Positions 7,473-7,795 of a stretch of DNA of 7,795 nucleotides are shown here, piece after piece. The position numbers and the translations under genes were made by a program. The stretch is from assembly GCA_020720525.1 (NCBI GenBank), contig DYON01000125.1:1-7795 (forward strand), read 5' to 3'. Under the pieces are notes generated by a model. That model made no database searches. It saw nothing but the letters and a program-made list of their open reading frames with translations, and was not told the origin of the DNA. The stretch is from Acetofilamentum sp. Its GTDB lineage: Bacteria > Bacteroidota > Bacteroidia > Bacteroidales > DTU049. Numbering within the stretch: the stretch's first letter is position 1; each line of letters starts with the position of its first letter.

Positions 7473-7476
7473 AAAA

Positions 7477-7795
7477 ATGAATCTGATAGATCAACATACA
7501 AAAAGTATCATGGAACAATGCAAAGTCAGGGCTATCGAAGCTGGACTGCATTTCGGGAATGAAACGCTCGAATACATTGTTTCCAATAAAGATATGCTCG
7601 AACTTTCGCCCAAAGTGATGATTCCAACGCTTTACGATTTTTGGGTAAACGATGTGGATGTTTTGAAGGAATATGGAAAATACAAATTGTATCCTTCAAA
7701 TCCTTATGAAACTGTTATCAACAGCCGACCAGCCATTTCGTTTTACAACGACAACAATCCCGATTGGATGAACATCATGATTTTTTATCATGTGC
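7477..7795 (+). CDS. spoVR: SpoVR/YcgB family protein, 5' part (cut by window end)
   Basis: The first 106 codons of a SpoVR-family gene are present; the rest lies beyond the window. Members are normally about 450-510 residues, so roughly a quarter is seen. The beginning MNLIDQHTKSIMEQC is followed by a helical region. Next comes the stretch DVLKEYGKYKLYPSNPYE (about 67-84), leading into TVINSRPAISFYNDNN and MIFYHVL at the edge, which matches the family's [YI]E[MT]VIN..P motif before the H-rich segment. SpoVR is needed for spore cortex formation in Bacillus, and YcgB is a stress-induced homologue in E. coli. The family is commonly encoded with PrkA and YeaH, and that neighbourhood supports the call. 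The start is set by the strong AAAGGAGG site. A 99-bp gap separates it from the end of dinD. The biochemical activity of the family is unknown. Confidence 0.93.
   Translation, partial: MNLIDQHTKSIMEQCKVRAIEAGLHFGNETLEYIVSNKDMLELSPKVMIPTLYDFWVNDVDVLKEYGKYKLYPSNPYETVINSRPAISFYNDNNPDWMNIMIFYHV

Overview
The window looks like chromosomal DNA from a member of the Bacteroidota. The evidence is a periplasmic-TPR histidine kinase of the type common in that phylum, start codons that mostly lack a Shine-Dalgarno sequence, and matches to the TAnnTTTG -7 promoter element upstream of two genes. The DNA is moderately AT-rich, and the core genes use TCG heavily for serine. No genus can be assigned from this.

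Left part (1-2640): an unrecognised four-helix membrane protein (148-600, +) runs tail to tail into a large sensor histidine kinase (561-2633, -), and their coding ends overlap by 40 bp. The kinase has a signal peptide, a periplasmic TPR array, one transmembrane helix, and HisKA and HATPase domains. It has no receiver domain, and no response regulator lies beside it in the window. Positions 2634-3037 are a non-coding divergent spacer with T-tracts, a short palindrome and a repeated heptamer.

Right part (3038-7795, all +): this is the PrkA / YeaH / SpoVR stress module. prkA (3038-5122) encodes the AAA+ serine-kinase-family protein. yeaH (5176-6522) encodes the DUF444 VWA-like partner. The 5' end of a spoVR/ycgB-type gene (7477 onward) is cut off by the window edge. 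These three families are known to co-occur widely in bacteria and are linked to starvation, stationary-phase or sporulation responses.

The unexpected element is a DinD-family gene (6544-7377) wedged between yeaH and spoVR. DinD is a DNA-damage-inducible protein known in E. coli to act on RecA filaments, and it is typically accessory. Here it uses no TCG serine codons, unlike its neighbours. Its reading frame is split by one in-frame TAG at codon 161, with family-like sequence continuing in the same frame on both sides. The simplest reading is a horizontally acquired gene inactivated by one nonsense change. Amber suppression or a sequencing error are the alternatives. No RNA genes, CRISPR arrays, transposases or clear terminators were seen.
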